Shown: positions 41,544-50,005 of the stretch, piece by piece
Layout: each line of letters opens with the position of its first letter
How positions within the stretch are numbered: position 1 is the first letter of the stretch
Notes under the pieces: generated by a model
Databases searched by the model: none
Told to the model about the DNA's origin: nothing
Seen by the model: the letters and a program-made list of their open reading frames with translations, nothing else
Made by a program: the position numbers and the translations under genes
Assembly: GCA_035404185.1 (NCBI GenBank)
Contig: DAONGN010000001.1
Location: forward strand, 310,001-374,000
Reading direction: 5' to 3'
Length of the DNA stretch: 64,000 nucleotides
Source of the DNA: Candidatus Pacearchaeota archaeon
GTDB taxonomy: Bacteria > Patescibacteriota > Minisyncoccia > Minisyncoccales > Minisyncoccaceae

Positions 41544-42780
41544 AATATTTATTCAAATTAAATCAGCTTTCTCTAGTCTGATGCGTCAAAGATCAAGAAC
41601 GACTTTAACTATAATCGCGGTTGCTATTGGTATAGCTTCTTTGATTACTATGATTGCCGCTGGCAATGGTCTTAAGGCTATGGTTTTAAAAGAACTAGAA
41701 GCATATGGCTCAGATATGATAAATATTGAGGTGAGGGTGCCGGGAAAAGGAGCGACAGGAAGTTCTACTAGTTTTGCGACAGGGACAACGATTACTACTT
41801 TTAAAAATAGCGACGCTGAAAAAATAGGAAAAGTTGATAATGTAGAACTTCTGTATACCTACATTACCGGACAAGAAATTATTAAATATCAAGGAGAAGC
41901 TAAAAGCACAATGATTTTTGGCTATGGAGCCAATGCGCCACTAATTGAAAAAATACCAATTGATGTTGGAAGATTTTATAGTGTAGACGAAGAAGAGTCT
42001 ATATCTTCAGTTATCGTTTTGGGGAGTAAAATTAAAGATGATCTTTTTGGAGATGATGACGCAATAGACAAAACGGTTTACGTAAGAGGTAAGCCATTTA
42101 AAGTGGTCGGAGTTCTAAAAGAAAGAGGAGCTACTTTTGGTATGAATATGGACTCTATTGTTTATATTCCTACTTTAACGATGCAGAAAAAACTTCTAGG
42201 GACAGATTATATTATTGGTTTATCAGTTAAAGTTAATGATGTTAATAAAATTAATGAAACTAAAGATGAATTAACCATTTTAATGAGAGAATTACATAAT
42301 ATTAATAGTCCAGATGAGGACGATTTTGAAGTTATGACTATGGCTGATGCTCAAACTATGGTAGGAACAGTTTTATCGGCTATTACGATGCTTTTAGCAG
42401 TTATAGCAGCAGTATCTTTAGTGGTGGGAGGGGTTGGTATTACAAATATTATGTATGTTTCAGTTATTGAAAGAACTTTTGAAGTTGGATTAAGAAGGGC
42501 GGTAGGAGCAAAGAAAAATGATATTCTTTGGCAGTTTTTATTAGAGGCCTCGATATTAACATTCTTAGGAGGATTACTGGGGGTAATTATTGGAATGGGG
42601 GTTTCATTTTTAATTTATTACGTTGCTGTATCTTTTGGATTAGATTGGACCTATGCGGTTTCTCCTTTTTCAATTATTTTATCTTTATTGTTTTCGGCCA
42701 TAATTGGAATGTTTTTTGGAGTTTATCCGGCTCAAAAGGCTGCCAATATGGATCCGATTAATGCTTTGAGACAAGAGTAA
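41536..42780 (+). CDS. MacB-like ABC permease, second of two
   Basis: 414 residues with the same layout as its neighbour: LTIIAVAIGIASLITMIAAG as first helix, an outside domain with a Gly/Thr/Ser-rich stretch, and the coupling loop IERTFEVGLRRAVGAKKNDI. It ends AANMDPINALRQE, a variant of the usual LNPIEALRYE, so it is clearly diverged from the first permease. The operon ends here, and a new promoter starts one base after the stop. Confidence 0.9.
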   Translation: MNKIFIQIKSAFSSLMRQRSRTTLTIIAVAIGIASLITMIAAGNGLKAMVLKELEAYGSDMINIEVRVPGKGATGSSTSFATGTTITTFKNSDAEKIGKVDNVELLYTYITGQEIIKYQGEAKSTMIFGYGANAPLIEKIPIDVGRFYSVDEEESISSVIVLGSKIKDDLFGDDDAIDKTVYVRGKPFKVVGVLKERGATFGMNMDSIVYIPTLTMQKKLLGTDYIIGLSVKVNDVNKINETKDELTILMRELHNINSPDEDDFEVMTMADAQTMVGTVLSAITMLLAVIAAVSLVVGGVGITNIMYVSVIERTFEVGLRRAVGAKKNDILWQFLLEASILTFLGGLLGVIIGMGVSFLIYYVAVSFGLDWTYAVSPFSIILSLLFSAIIGMFFGVYPAQKAANMDPINALRQE

Positions 42781-42781
42781 A

Positions 42782-42810
42782 TTGACAATATTCTTTAATT
42801 TTTGTAGTAT
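42782..42810 (+). promoter_or_regulatory. Promoter TTGACA-N17-TAGTAT
   Basis: It begins two bases after the permease stop. -35 at 42782-42787 and -10 at 42805-42810, with 17-base spacing. Transcription would start near 42817, past an ATG at 42815, so the start at 42851 is preferred for the next gene. Confidence 0.7.
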
Positions 42811-42850
42811 CTTTATGGCGTCCTTAAAATTAGCGCCTAGGTGTATACCA

Positions 42851-43204
42851 ATGAACCAAAAGAAAAAAGGGGCTTCATCATCAGAAACCAATAAATGGAT
42901 TGGTTTTTGGGGTCTTGACTTAATTGCTCAAGACAAGTTTCTTAAGGAACGTTTTGGTAAAGAATTGTTCTCTGATCCTGCGGGTAGATATTTGATTATA
43001 TCAAATTCGGGGACAAGCAGGGGAACCGTGCTAAATCCGCTACATAGCTCTGGAATGTTATTGTATTTTGGAGATTCAAAAAGTGCTGTGCGGTATGCCA
43101 TTGCAAGAAGAGAATGGTTTGAAGGCAAAAATATAGCAGTGAGCGATGCTTGTATCGGCAAATTTTGTCCTATAGGCAATTGTTCATGTGCTTCCAAAGA
43201 TTAA
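42851..43204 (+). CDS. Orphan protein of unknown function with Cys-rich end
   Basis: 117 residues from ATG 42851. AGGTG lies seven bases upstream of that ATG. Earlier in-frame starts at 42782 and 42815 overlap or precede the predicted transcription start. The N-terminus is Lys/Ser-rich. The middle has NKWIGFWGLDLIAQDKF and GRYLIISNSGTSRGT. The end holds DACIGKFCPIGNCSCAS, four Cys within 12 residues that could bind a metal or cluster. G+C is higher than in the neighbours. I do not recognise a family. Confidence 0.65.
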   Translation: MNQKKKGASSSETNKWIGFWGLDLIAQDKFLKERFGKELFSDPAGRYLIISNSGTSRGTVLNPLHSSGMLLYFGDSKSAVRYAIARREWFEGKNIAVSDACIGKFCPIGNCSCASKD

Positions 43205-43221
43205 GGATTAATTTCCTTTTT

Positions 43222-43863
43222 TTAATTGAAAATAAATATTATTCCAGTTATTAAAAATATTAAAGCCGTAGTGTATCTTAATGGTTTTTCTACTTTTTCC
43301 ATTTTATTAAAAACAATATCTATCTTTTCAGTATTATAACTTAAAAAGAAAGAGAGTATGATAATTGGAAGACTAGCTCCGATAGCAAAAAAGGGAGGGA
43401 GAAGTAATCCAACAGCAGATTTTATCGTTAGTGGAATCAATATTCCAAAAAAGAGGGCAGCGCTATGTGGGCAAAAAGCCAAAGATAATATCGCTCCCAA
43501 AGAAAAAGAACCAAAATAACCCCGAGAAGGGATATTTTTTATTTCCTTTTCATTTTCATCATCTTTATTAGCCAAAATAAACATTGTTATTCCAGAAATA
43601 ATTAAAATTATTCCAGCAATTATTTCTCCGTATTTGGTCAAGAAAGAAAAATGAAAAGAAGACAATCCGAAATAAACAAGAAGCGCTATTATAGTATAAC
43701 TTAAAATTCTTCCTAAGGAATAAAATAATCCGTGCATGATTATGCTTTTCTTTTTCGAGTTTTTAGAAATATAGGTAATAGCCGCTAAATTAGCCATTAA
43801 AGGGCAAATATCTATGTTTATTAATATTCCCATTAAGATAGCGGTTAAAAATTGTTCAATCAT
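43222..43863 (-). CDS. CcdA/DsbD-like membrane protein
   Basis: 213 residues with six membrane helices. INIDICPLMANLAAITYIS near the N-terminus and SLAFCPHSAALFFGILIP in the fourth helix each carry a Cys-Pro, as in the CcdA/DsbD transmembrane family that passes electrons across the membrane to thioredoxin-like proteins. Related transporters also exist. I chose the start at 43863 because a minus-strand TATAAT lies six bases before it. The longer frame (from 43944) would overlap the divergent Nudix gene. Confidence 0.75.
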   Translation of the reverse strand: MIEQFLTAILMGILINIDICPLMANLAAITYISKNSKKKSIIMHGLFYSLGRILSYTIIALLVYFGLSSFHFSFLTKYGEIIAGIILIISGITMFILANKDDENEKEIKNIPSRGYFGSFSLGAILSLAFCPHSAALFFGILIPLTIKSAVGLLLPPFFAIGASLPIIILSFFLSYNTEKIDIVFNKMEKVEKPLRYTTALIFLITGIIFIFN

Positions 43864-43869
43864 GTTTTG

Positions 43870-43875
43870 ATTATA
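43870..43875 (-). promoter_or_regulatory. -10 box TATAAT on the minus strand, leaderless spacing
   Basis: Read on the minus strand: TATAAT, CAAAAC, ATG. The same six-base gap, even the same six bases, appears at 14202-14207 on the plus strand. Confidence 0.65.
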
Positions 43876-43934
43876 TCCTAAGTTTAAAATATTAGGAAGT
43901 TGTCTTAATATTTGTTTTGTATTAAGATGTATGT

Positions 43935-44405
43935 ATGGAGACATTATTAAGGCCTAAAATATTAACACTTTGTCTTGTTAAAAAGAATGAAATGATTCTT
44001 TTGGGAATGAAGAAACGAGGATTTGGTGAGGGTAGATGGAATGGATTTGGCGGAAAGGTAGAAGAAGGAGAAACCATTATCGAAGCTGCAATAAGAGAAA
44101 TGAAGGAAGAGTCTGGGCTAAAAGTAGAAGAATTGGAAGAAAAAGGAATACTTCTTTTTAAATTTTTAGATACGGGAAAATTTCTAGAGGTTCACGTTTT
44201 TGATGTTTTAAAATATAGTGGAGAAATGACAGAAACAGAAGAGATGAATCCTAAATGGTTTAATGTGGAAGAAATTCCTTTTGAAAAAATGTGGGCTGAT
44301 GATATTTATTGGATGCCATTATTTTTGAATGGAGATAAATTTAATGGAGAGTTTGTTTTTGAAGATAATGATAAATTATTAAATTATAATCTTAAAACAA
44401 TATGA
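43935..44405 (+). CDS. Nudix hydrolase, MTH1-like
   Basis: 156 residues. The Nudix box runs from GFGGKVEEGETIIEAA into REMKEESGL (about 34-58), with the GX5EX7REUXEEXG pattern intact. The opening KILTLCLVKKNEMILLGMKKRGFGEGRWNG (in part) matches the 8-oxo-dGTP diphosphatase group that cleans oxidised nucleotides. It is divergent from the CcdA-like gene and followed, with a four-base overlap, by the GerMN protein. Confidence 0.87.
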   Translation: METLLRPKILTLCLVKKNEMILLGMKKRGFGEGRWNGFGGKVEEGETIIEAAIREMKEESGLKVEELEEKGILLFKFLDTGKFLEVHVFDVLKYSGEMTETEEMNPKWFNVEEIPFEKMWADDIYWMPLFLNGDKFNGEFVFEDNDKLLNYNLKTI

Positions 44406-45220
44406 TAACAAAAAACAAGCAATCAATCATTGGAGTAATAATACTCTTAATAATCGGAGCGTGTTTTTTGGTAGAGTACTTTTTAATAAATAAAGAAAAA
44501 GTTATTAATAATCAAGGGATAGAAATAAGTAATATTATGGAGGGAAAGATTGTTAAGTCGCCTCTATTTATTGAAGGAGTTGCTACTGGAGGAAAATGGG
44601 GAGGTTTTGAAGGTCAGGTGGGAAGAGTTGAATTAGTTGAACCAGATGGAACAATATTGGGCACCGCTCCTTTAATTACTACTTCTGATTATACTAAATT
44701 TCCTACTAACTTTGAGGCAAATTTAAGTTTTGTTTCTTCTAAGACAGAAGAGGCATCCCTTGTCTTTTATAATGAAAATCCAAGCGGATTACCAGAAAGG
44801 TCTGAAACGTTTTCTATTTCAATTAAACTTTCTCAAGAAAAAACTAAAGTTACCTTATATTTTGGAAAACAAGGAGAAAGCGATGATTGTAAAAGTTTGT
44901 TTCCAGTAGAAAGAGAAATTATTAAAACAGAGGGAATTGCTAGGGCAACCATAGAGGAATTATTAAAGGGACTGACTCAAGAAGAGAAAGAAGCGGGATA
45001 TTTTACTACTATCAACGAAGGAGTGAAAATTAATAGCCTAATAATTACTGATGGAACAGCGAAAATAGACTTTGATGAAACATTAGAAAAAGGAGTTGGA
45101 GGCTCATGTCGAGTACTAGCAATTAGAGAACAAATCAAACAAACTTTGATGCAGTTTTCTTCAGTTAAAAAAGTAATAATTAGTATAGACGGAAGAACAG
45201 AAGATATTCTTCAGCCATAA
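44402..45220 (+). CDS. Membrane-anchored Gmad2 and GerMN domain protein
   Basis: 272 residues. An N-terminal membrane helix (about 10-28) is followed by an immunoglobulin-like Gmad2 domain (about 38-140, EGKIVKSPLFIEGVATGG) and a GerMN domain (about 145-272) with VTLYFGKQGESDDC, ARATIEELLKGLTQEEKE and INSLIITDGTAKIDFDE. In other bacteria these domains occur in envelope and spore-germination proteins. Here it is probably an outside-facing binding protein. Confidence 0.8.
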   Translation: MITKNKQSIIGVIILLIIGACFLVEYFLINKEKVINNQGIEISNIMEGKIVKSPLFIEGVATGGKWGGFEGQVGRVELVEPDGTILGTAPLITTSDYTKFPTNFEANLSFVSSKTEEASLVFYNENPSGLPERSETFSISIKLSQEKTKVTLYFGKQGESDDCKSLFPVEREIIKTEGIARATIEELLKGLTQEEKEAGYFTTINEGVKINSLIITDGTAKIDFDETLEKGVGGSCRVLAIREQIKQTLMQFSSVKKVIISIDGRTEDILQP

Positions 45221-45230
45221 ATAAAAAAAC

Positions 45231-45605
45231 ATGATTGAGGCAAATAAGGGAACCTCTTTGGTTATCATAATTTTGAGCGTGATAGTATTACTGATCATCA
45301 GCCTTTTTGTTTATTGGGAATTTTTTTCTTCCGCGGGAGAAAATGATAATATTAATTTTTTCAAGGAAGGAAATATTATTATCAATAATCCTGGTTTTAT
45401 CAAAGATATTTGGTATTTATCGTATGAGACTAAAAATTCTTCAATTAATACCGCAAAGTTGTTTTTTAATAAAGACAGTGTTTGTAAAAATAAAACAGAC
45501 TCATGTTTAGATTTGGCTGCCGGAGAAAGCGTGGAAGTTAAAGGGGTAGAAAAAAATGGAGATGTTTTAGTTAAAGAGCTTAAATTGATAGAAATATTAA
45601 ATTGA
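45231..45605 (+). CDS. Small membrane-anchored protein
   Basis: 124 residues. One N-terminal helix (about 10-30, LVIIILSVIVLLIISLFVYW) is followed by an outside domain with a possible disulfide (SVCKNKTDSC) and beta-strand pattern. I do not recognise a family. It follows the GerMN gene by ten bases and is probably in its operon. Confidence 0.6.
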   Translation: MIEANKGTSLVIIILSVIVLLIISLFVYWEFFSSAGENDNINFFKEGNIIINNPGFIKDIWYLSYETKNSSINTAKLFFNKDSVCKNKTDSCLDLAAGESVEVKGVEKNGDVLVKELKLIEILN

Positions 45606-45702
45606 ATTTATCTTTTGTGGATAATTTTATTGCTAATAAAAATATGGCAAGGTAAAATATTATTAGCACGTCAAAGGTCGTTTAATAAACCAAAAAAATA
45701 AA

Positions 45703-45906
45703 ATGAAAAAACTAAACACTATAGGTTTAATTGCTCTAACACTAGTAATTATTGGAGGATTAAACTGGGGCTTGGTTGGTTTCTTTAGTTTTAATTTAGT
45801 TACAGCATTATTCGGAAGCGCATCTATGCTATCTAGTATAGTGTATGATTTAGTCGGATTATCAGCAATATATCTAATCTTTGCTTACTTTATGGGTAAA
45901 GAGTAA
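45703..45906 (+). CDS. DUF378 membrane protein
   Basis: 67 residues with two membrane helices. GLIALTLVIIGGLNWGLVGF and the second helix with YDLVGLSAIYLIFAYF match DUF378 (YuzA-like), of unknown function. A terminator follows at 45920. Confidence 0.87.
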   Translation: MKKLNTIGLIALTLVIIGGLNWGLVGFFSFNLVTALFGSASMLSSIVYDLVGLSAIYLIFAYFMGKE

Positions 45907-45919
45907 TCATAATGGTAAG

Positions 45920-45940
45920 AAATCGCTTTGGCGATTTTTT
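45920..45940 (+). terminator. Intrinsic terminator
   Basis: AAATCGC, TTT loop, and GCGATTT with T run. Confidence 0.8.
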
Positions 45941-45954
45941 ACTTTTGTGCTTTA

Positions 45955-45963
45955 TGGTATAAT
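45955..45963 (+). promoter_or_regulatory. Extended -10 promoter TGGTATAAT
   Basis: 15 bases behind the terminator and 27 bases before ATG 45991. Confidence 0.65.
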
Positions 45964-45990
45964 AGATAATAATAGTTTAAAAATTTTAAT

Positions 45991-46443
45991 ATGACCAATA
46001 CAAAAAAACTTTATCGTTCAAATACTAATAGTATTATTTTTGGAGTTTGTGGGGGTCTAGGCGAATATTTTGAAGTAGATCCTTTAATTTTTAGAATATT
46101 ATTCATTCTTTTAACTTTTACGGGGGGTTCAGGAATCATCATTTATTTAATTTTAGCCATAATGATTCCTGATAGTGAAGGAAAAATCAATAAGAACATG
46201 GGAGAGGTAGTCAGCGGAACGCAGGAGAAGACTCAACAGCTTGCCGAAGAAATTAAAAAAAATAGAAATTGGATTGTGAATATTAAAAATATTATAGGGT
46301 TGATTATTATTTTCGTAGGATTAGACATTCTTTTTGAGCAGATTTTTGATTTTAATCCATTCTCAATTGTTAATTGGGGAATTGTTTGGGCGTTAATTAT
46401 AATTTTGATTGGGTTAAGAATTATTTTTAATAGGAAAGAATAA
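45991..46443 (+). CDS. PspC-domain membrane protein
   Basis: 150 residues. The PspC domain covers about residues 4-62, with KLYRSNTNSIIFGVCGGLGEY and a hydrophobic helix ending LAIMIPD. A charged linker and a second pair of hydrophobic helices (about 100-145) follow. PspC proteins sense or respond to membrane stress. The next gene starts two bases after the stop. Confidence 0.87.
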   Translation: MTNTKKLYRSNTNSIIFGVCGGLGEYFEVDPLIFRILFILLTFTGGSGIIIYLILAIMIPDSEGKINKNMGEVVSGTQEKTQQLAEEIKKNRNWIVNIKNIIGLIIIFVGLDILFEQIFDFNPFSIVNWGIVWALIIILIGLRIIFNRKE

Positions 46444-46445
46444 TA

Positions 46446-47801
46446 ATGAAAATATCTTTTGATGGTGCCTGTCGAGAGGTAACCGGTTCATGCATATTAA
46501 TTGAGTCTGGTGAAACTAAATTTTTAGTTGATTGTGGGATGTTTCAAGGAGCCGATTCTAATAAAAATTTAGAAGCTTTTTCTTTTGATCCGAGACAAAT
46601 AGATTTTGTTCTTTTGACACATGCTCACCTAGATCACTGTGGAAGATTGCCTAAGCTTTTTGCTGATGGATTTTGCGGTAGAATATATTCTACTGCTCCA
46701 ACTAGAGATTTAACAGAAATAATACTTTCAGATGCGCTTAAGGTTGCTCGAATTGAAGGAATTCCTTTTTGTGCTCCTTTTTGTACAGAAAATGATATTT
46801 CCTCGTTGATAAACTTTTATACTTGTTTAAAGTATGGGGAAGAAAGAAACATTAATGAAAATATAAGAATAAAGATGAGAGATTCTGGGCATATTTTAGG
46901 ATCATCTATCTTTGAGGTTTGGATAAATGATCAAGGAAAAGAAAAGAAACTTGTTTTTTCGGGAGACTTAGGTAATCCTCCAGCCCCGATTGTTAACGAT
47001 CCAGAGTTTATATCTGGAGCAGATGTTGTTTTTGTAGAATCTACCTATGGAGACAGATTGCATGATTCTAAGGAAAAAGGAATAGAATTGTTGAGGCAGA
47101 AAATTCAAGAAACAATTAAAAAGGGAGGAGTATTAATGATTCCAGTTTTTGCATTAGAAAGAACTCAGGAATTACTTTATATATTGAATGATTTTATAGA
47201 AAATAAAAAAATAGGAAATATATCAATATTTTTGGATAGTCCTTTAGCTATAAAAGCTACGGGAATATATAAACATTATGCTGATTTTTATGATAAAGAA
47301 TCAAAAGAGTTAATCTCTAAAGGAGATGATTTATTTAATTTTAAAGGATTAGAAATAATTAAAAATGAGGCTCAAACTGGGAAAGTTGATAAAGCAATGC
47401 CACCTAAAATAATTCTTGCTGGAAGCGGAATGTTTGAGGGAGGTAAAATTAAAAGTTATTTAAAAAAATATTTAGGTAATTCTATAAACACTTTACTAAT
47501 AATTTCTTTCCAATCGAAAGGATCATTAGGAATTAATCTTTTGCAGGGAGGAGAATTTGTTGAAATAGATGGAACAAGAATAAAAGTTTTGGCACAGGTA
47601 GCAAGTATTTTTTCCTTTTCTTCGCATGGAGATAGAGCATTTTTGTTTAATTGGATAGAAACAATTAATAAACCATTTCCTAAAAAAATATTTATAATTC
47701 ACGGAGAAGAGGAAGCTAGCCTATCTTTAGCTCAGGCTTTAGATGGTGTGAGCAGAGGAGATTTAATAGTTCCTAAATATAAAGAAGTTTATGAGGCGTA
47801 G
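46446..47801 (+). CDS. Metallo-beta-lactamase / beta-CASP RNA-processing family protein
   Basis: 451 residues. The zinc motif LLTHAHLDHCGRLP (HxHxDH, about 58-71), further ligands in RDSGHILGSS and FSGDLGNPPAP, and the beta-CASP part with VFVESTYGDR and ILAGSGMFEGGKI are present. The C-terminal motif has IIHGEEEASLSLA. The length and motif order match CPSF-like exonuclease and ribonuclease J relatives. It probably trims or degrades RNA. Confidence 0.9.
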   Translation: MKISFDGACREVTGSCILIESGETKFLVDCGMFQGADSNKNLEAFSFDPRQIDFVLLTHAHLDHCGRLPKLFADGFCGRIYSTAPTRDLTEIILSDALKVARIEGIPFCAPFCTENDISSLINFYTCLKYGEERNINENIRIKMRDSGHILGSSIFEVWINDQGKEKKLVFSGDLGNPPAPIVNDPEFISGADVVFVESTYGDRLHDSKEKGIELLRQKIQETIKKGGVLMIPVFALERTQELLYILNDFIENKKIGNISIFLDSPLAIKATGIYKHYADFYDKESKELISKGDDLFNFKGLEIIKNEAQTGKVDKAMPPKIILAGSGMFEGGKIKSYLKKYLGNSINTLLIISFQSKGSLGINLLQGGEFVEIDGTRIKVLAQVASIFSFSSHGDRAFLFNWIETINKPFPKKIFIIHGEEEASLSLAQALDGVSRGDLIVPKYKEVYEA

Positions 47802-47856
47802 CTTTACAAAATATTTAATAATGTTATTATTTAAATATAATAATAAATAAAAAAAT

Positions 47857-48588
47857 ATGGAAATCTTAGAGAAGAGTCTAATTAAAACTTCGATAATCTT
47901 AGGAATTTTTCTAATTATTGGAGTTAGTATAATTTCGTATTCTTTATATCAAATCAAAGCAGCAGATAATGCATTAAGTGTAACTGGTTCAGCTAAACAA
48001 TCTGTTACAGCAGATATTGTTAAGTGGAATGGTAGTTTCTCAAGAACCGTTTATTCTTCTGGCTTGAAGACTGGTTATGCTCAAATGAAAGATGACGAAG
48101 TCATAGTAACAAAGTTTTTAAAAGATAGTGGAATTACTGATGCTGAATTGACCATTTCTCCCGTATCAATGCAAGAGCAGTATGATTATAATAAAAGTGC
48201 TGGAGCTCCAACCGAATATGCATTAATTCAAAACGTAACCGTTCAATCGTCAGATATTCAAAAAGTACAGACGATTTCAAAAAACATTCAAACTATTATT
48301 GATCAAGGGGTTATTTTTTCCGCCTATTCTCCTGAATATTATTATAGTAAACTTCCCGAAATGAGGGTAACGCTTTTGCCCGAAGCGATGAAAGATGCTC
48401 AAGCAAGAGCCGAAAGTATTGCAAAGAGTACTGGAAAGAAGGTCGGAACCTTAAAATCTGCTAGTATGGGCGTGGTCCAAGTGATGCAGCCTAATTCGAT
48501 TGACATTTCTGATTATGGGAATTATGATACCTCTACTGTAGATAAACAGATTATGATTACCGTCAAAGCTTCATTTTCGTTAAAGTAA
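47857..48588 (+). CDS. SIMPL-domain exported protein
   Basis: 243 residues. An N-terminal membrane helix or signal (about 12-33) is followed by the SIMPL (DUF541) domain, with LSVTGSAKQSVTADIVKWNG at its start and AMKDAQARAESIAKSTGKKVG (in part) near residue 180. The role is not well defined. Family members sit in the envelope and have been linked to stress. A TATAAT lies 15 bases upstream. Confidence 0.87.
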   Translation: MEILEKSLIKTSIILGIFLIIGVSIISYSLYQIKAADNALSVTGSAKQSVTADIVKWNGSFSRTVYSSGLKTGYAQMKDDEVIVTKFLKDSGITDAELTISPVSMQEQYDYNKSAGAPTEYALIQNVTVQSSDIQKVQTISKNIQTIIDQGVIFSAYSPEYYYSKLPEMRVTLLPEAMKDAQARAESIAKSTGKKVGTLKSASMGVVQVMQPNSIDISDYGNYDTSTVDKQIMITVKASFSLK

Positions 48589-48606
48589 ATCTTTAAGTTA
48601 AAGTAT

Positions 48607-48638
48607 AAGGCTAGGGCGACCTAGCCTTTTGATTTTTT
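48607..48638 (+). terminator. Intrinsic terminator with GCGA tetraloop
   Basis: 9-bp perfect stem AAGGCTAGG / CCTAGCCTT, GNRA-type loop and T-rich tail. It ends nine bases before the MATE start, leaving little space for another promoter. Confidence 0.9.
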
Positions 48639-48646
48639 AAATCGAC

Positions 48647-50005
48647 ATGGAAGAAAGAAAAAGAAAAATCAATGAAGAATCAATATGGAAACAGTTTTTC
48701 AAATTGTCTATTCCTATTGCCATCGCTAATTTTTTGCAATCAGCATATTCTATTACTGATGCTTTTTGGTTGGGAAGATTGAACTCAGAAAGTTTAGCAG
48801 CCGTTTCTATTTGTTCCTCAATAGTTTTTCTTGTTATTTCTTTAGGGGCAGGATTATTTATTTCAGGAACCGTTTTAATTTCTCACCATAAAGGAAGAGA
48901 AGATCATGAGAAGATAAATTTAATTTCGGCTCAGTTGATTTTATTAATGATTATCGTTTCTTTATTGCTATCAATTTTAGGATATTTTATTTCTCCTTTT
49001 TTGGTCAAAATGATTGGAGCCGAACAGCTTATTCCTTTTGGCATTATTTCCTATTTGCAGCTTTTTTTTGTTAGCACTATTTTTATTTTCGCTTTTGCTC
49101 TTTATCAATCATTAATGAGGGCAATGGGAGATGTAAAAACTCCAATGTATATTATATTAATTACAGTTCTTATTAATTTTTTGATAGATCCTATTTTTAT
49201 TTTTGGTTTTGGTTTTATTCCTCAAATGGGAACTGAAGGAGCGGCACTAGCAACAATTTTTTGTGAAGTAATTAATACTATAATAGCTGGATATATTATT
49301 TTAAAAGGAAAAAGCGGAATTGTTTTAAAGAAAGAAAATTTTAAGATTAATCTAAGAATGGTAAAAAAGATATTAAAAGTTGGAATTCCTAGCTCTATGG
49401 AACAATTTTCTCGATCAATGGGATTTGTGTTTATTACGTTTATGGTTGCTAAATTAGGAACAACTAGTATTGCCGCTTATGGTATTGGGGGAGAAATATT
49501 AGGCTTAGTTATGGTTGTTTCAATGTCATTTATGATGGCCACCTCAGTCATGGTGGGAAGAAGTATTGGTTATGGTAATTTTGAAAGAGCAGAATTTATC
49601 ACTAAATCAGTAGCTAAAATGTCATTTTTGGTTATGACTTTTTTAGGAATATTATCGTTTTGTTTTGCCAGAGAGATTTCAATTCTTTTTGTTCCTAACG
49701 ATTCAGCTGTTATAACCGAGAGCGTTATTTATCTTAGAACCATATCGCTATTCTTCGGATTTTTAAGCTTACAGCAGATATTTAATGGAACATTTAATGG
49801 AGCGGGGGATACAAAAATTTCTATGTTTTTAGCTGTTATTTCTCTTTGGGTCTTAAGAATACCAATGGCTTTCTTTTTATCGGGTATTTTAGGATTTGTG
49901 GGAATTTGTTTATCTTTCCCAATAGCAAATACGATAGCAGTTGCTATCGGTTACTTTGTTTTTATTAATGGTAAATGGAAAGAAAGAGGCTTAACTCATT
50001 TTTAG
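48647..50005 (+). CDS. MATE-family efflux transporter
   Basis: 452 residues with 12 membrane helices in two halves. The N-terminal half starts WKQFFKLSIPIAIANFLQS and has the ITDAFWLGRL motif. The two halves are similar in fold (second half from about 235, VGIPSSMEQFSRSMGF). It would export drugs or cations in exchange for sodium or protons. Its TAG stop shares bases with the stop of the convergent minus-strand gene at 50002. Confidence 0.92.
   Translation: MEERKRKINEESIWKQFFKLSIPIAIANFLQSAYSITDAFWLGRLNSESLAAVSICSSIVFLVISLGAGLFISGTVLISHHKGREDHEKINLISAQLILLMIIVSLLLSILGYFISPFLVKMIGAEQLIPFGIISYLQLFFVSTIFIFAFALYQSLMRAMGDVKTPMYIILITVLINFLIDPIFIFGFGFIPQMGTEGAALATIFCEVINTIIAGYIILKGKSGIVLKKENFKINLRMVKKILKVGIPSSMEQFSRSMGFVFITFMVAKLGTTSIAAYGIGGEILGLVMVVSMSFMMATSVMVGRSIGYGNFERAEFITKSVAKMSFLVMTFLGILSFCFAREISILFVPNDSAVITESVIYLRTISLFFGFLSLQQIFNGTFNGAGDTKISMFLAVISLWVLRIPMAFFLSGILGFVGICLSFPIANTIAVAIGYFVFINGKWKERGLTHF

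Noticed and set aside
42815-42850. ATG 42815 as start of the Cys-rich orphan gene
   Set aside because: It lies only five bases behind the -10 box, so it would be upstream of or at the expected transcription start. ATG 42851 has a short AGGTG in front.
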